From Marinobacter alexandrii (lineage in GTDB: Bacteria; Bacteroidota; Bacteroidia; Cytophagales; Cyclobacteriaceae), in contig JBDWTN010000007.1 of assembly GCA_039984955.1 (NCBI GenBank), positions 1,806,501 to 1,870,500 on the forward strand: DNA of 64,000 bases, written 5' to 3'. The notes under the pieces were generated by a model that was not told where the DNA came from, ran no database searches, and was given only the letters and a program-made list of their open reading frames with translations. Both the position numbers and the translations under genes were made by a program. Shown piece after piece: positions 62,686 through 64,000 of the stretch. Numbering within the stretch: position 1 is the first letter of the stretch; every line of letters starts with the position of its first letter.

Positions 62686-64000
62686 TGAAGCAAAGAGAAA
62701 ACAAGAGCCTTCGATTTGCTAATTGGGTATTCTCAAAGTTTATTGGCCAATCCTATCTGGAAGAATTCCTTGGGGATCTTCAGGAAATCCATGAAGATAG
62801 GCTTGAATACAAGAGTAGGTTTTACTCCTCATTCATGTATTGGATAGATGCTTTTCACTTAATGTTCGGCTTCTCTTCCATCCGTTTTTTCAAAACTCAA
62901 AACAATACGACTATGCTAAAAAGCTATTTTAAAATCGCTTATCGAAATATGCTGAAGTACAAGTTTTACTCAGCAATTAATGTAATCGGACTTTCTATTG
63001 GGATATCCATGAGCTTACTTATTGCCGTTCATGTCTTCAATGAACTTGGCTATGAAACTTCATACCCCAAACATAAACTGATCTATCGCCTCGCTTCCAC
63101 CAACTGGGCTAAAAAACCCCCGGTTATGGGAACTGAATTCAAAGAACAAATGCCCGAGGTAAAAGAAGTCGCCCGACTCTTTTCCTTTGGTCCAAGTGTG
63201 TTATCACATGAAAAAAAAGAACAGCTCATAGAGCGCCCATTTCTTGGCGACCCATCTATGATAGAAATGTTCGACCTGGAGTTTATTGAAGGGACGAAAG
63301 ATGCTCTCGATGAACCCTCCACCATCCTATTGACAGAATCCGTAGCAAATCGCCTTTTTAAACCAGGAGAAAAACGGTTGGGTGAAGTGGTTGTTTTCGA
63401 TGATGGCTGGAGACAAACTGTAACGGGAATCATTAAGGATTTTCCCAAAAACACACACCTTAAAATAGATTGTATATCCTCTTCCACAGGATCATTTATT
63501 GCTAAAAACACCGATCTTAGCTGGGCTGGTGTATCCGTTTTTGCACTTTTTGAGTCTCAAGTGGATGTTAAGAAAGTAGAGGAAAGACTCATGGATTTTC
63601 ATGTCCAATTCTATGAGGGGTTAGCTCCAGAAGAACAGATCAGACAAGAAATAACCGAATCAGGTGAGTTCCTTGAATTACATCCTATTGCTGACATCCA
63701 TCTCCATTCTCACAGAGAAAAAGAGATTGAAGCGAACAGCAATGTTATATTTATTTATGTGTTTTCAGCCCTTGCAGTGTTTATTTTATTGGTTGTCATT
63801 ATCAACTTTATCAATCTTTATGTAGCCCAAACCTTGAACAGAATCAAAGAAATTGGTTTAAGAAAAGTCATGGGTGCCTACAGGGGTCAGCTCATTTTTC
63901 AATTTCTCGCAGAAGCCTTTTTCCTCGTATTGGTAAGCAGCTTTTTTGCGGTTGGTCTTGCCATTTTATCCCTTCCTTTTTACAATGAATTAGCCAGTAT
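62685..64000 (+). CDS. Prefix-domain FtsX/MacB-type permease, 3' end outside window (block F)
   Basis: An open frame runs from ATG 62685 to the right edge (438 complete codons). The prefix is the most divergent: NWVFSKFIGQSYLEEFLGDLQEIHEDR keeps GDL but lacks the WxC pair. Met77 (NNTTMLKSYFKIAYRNMLKY) starts the body. Helix 1, a complete first periplasmic domain and INFINLYVAQTLNRIKEIGLRKVMGA (about 372-398) are visible before the cut. The missing part should hold helices 3-8 and the second periplasmic domain. The start of the body resembles group IV (IRNILKYK/YRNMLKYK). Confidence 0.93.
   Translation, partial: MKQRENKSLRFANWVFSKFIGQSYLEEFLGDLQEIHEDRLEYKSRFYSSFMYWIDAFHLMFGFSSIRFFKTQNNTTMLKSYFKIAYRNMLKYKFYSAINVIGLSIGISMSLLIAVHVFNELGYETSYPKHKLIYRLASTNWAKKPPVMGTEFKEQMPEVKEVARLFSFGPSVLSHEKKEQLIERPFLGDPSMIEMFDLEFIEGTKDALDEPSTILLTESVANRLFKPGEKRLGEVVVFDDGWRQTVTGIIKDFPKNTHLKIDCISSSTGSFIAKNTDLSWAGVSVFALFESQVDVKKVEERLMDFHVQFYEGLAPEEQIRQEITESGEFLELHPIADIHLHSHREKEIEANSNVIFIYVFSALAVFILLVVIINFINLYVAQTLNRIKEIGLRKVMGAYRGQLIFQFLAEAFFLVLVSSFFAVGLAILSLPFYNELAS

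Noticed and set aside
1-64000. Mobile element or phage origin of the permease array
   Set aside because: No transposase, integrase, terminal inverted repeats or tRNA attachment site was seen; the repeated DNA is explained by paralogous genes.
1-64000. CRISPR array, rRNA or tRNA genes
   Set aside because: No regularly spaced short repeats or recognisable RNA gene sequences were found by reading both strands.

Overview
The window looks like a Bacteroidota chromosome, most likely a marine Cytophagales relative. This is inferred from moderate to low GC, absence of clear Shine-Dalgarno sites, promoter matches to the Bacteroidota form TTTG/TAnnTTTG, signal peptides ending in AQ or SQ, a SusC/OMP-type TonB receptor, seven-transmembrane AraC regulators and ECF sigma operons. 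No rRNA, tRNA, CRISPR array, insertion sequence or phage gene was recognised.

The dominant content is a family of large FtsX/MacB-type permeases. There are 18 (two cut by the window edges), covering about 45 kb, and no ABC ATPase was recognised anywhere in the window. They form operon-like blocks: A, 1-12636 (five genes, start off window); two stand-alone genes at 12708 and 16189; B, PadR at 19291 plus five permeases to 32612; C, PadR at 34125 plus one; D, PadR at 49806, a secreted HExxH protein and three permeases to 58777; E, PadR at 59242 plus one; F, PadR at 62356 plus one running off the right edge. Most permeases carry a cytoplasmic N-terminal prefix of about 70-78 residues ending at an invariant Met. 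Twelve junctions within these blocks are exact 8-bp stop/start overlaps of the ATGAATAA type.

The prefix sequence is characteristic of each operon, while the permease bodies fall into groups that cut across operons, which suggests module shuffling or gene conversion of the 5' ends. Each of the five PadR genes has repeated, operator-like elements at its promoter. One lone copy of the 59-kb operator (17 of 18 bases) lies before the PadR-less permease at 12708. The likely logic is several PadR-controlled, translationally coupled permease sets that share an ATPase encoded elsewhere.

Between the blocks lie ordinary genes. These are a WD40-like protein (15207), a helical hypothetical protein (18629, minus), a metallo-beta-lactamase lipoprotein (32721), ABM-type small barrels (33634 minus; 58813, frameshifted), a repeat-rich beta protein (37288), a secreted peptidase MA-like protein (38708, minus), a TonB-type receptor between two membrane AraC regulators (39881-44750, minus), a double-barrel secreted protein (44799, minus), and an ECF sigma operon with a membrane/beta-barrel fusion and a lipoprotein with lamin-tail-like repeats and a cupredoxin end (45962-49581).
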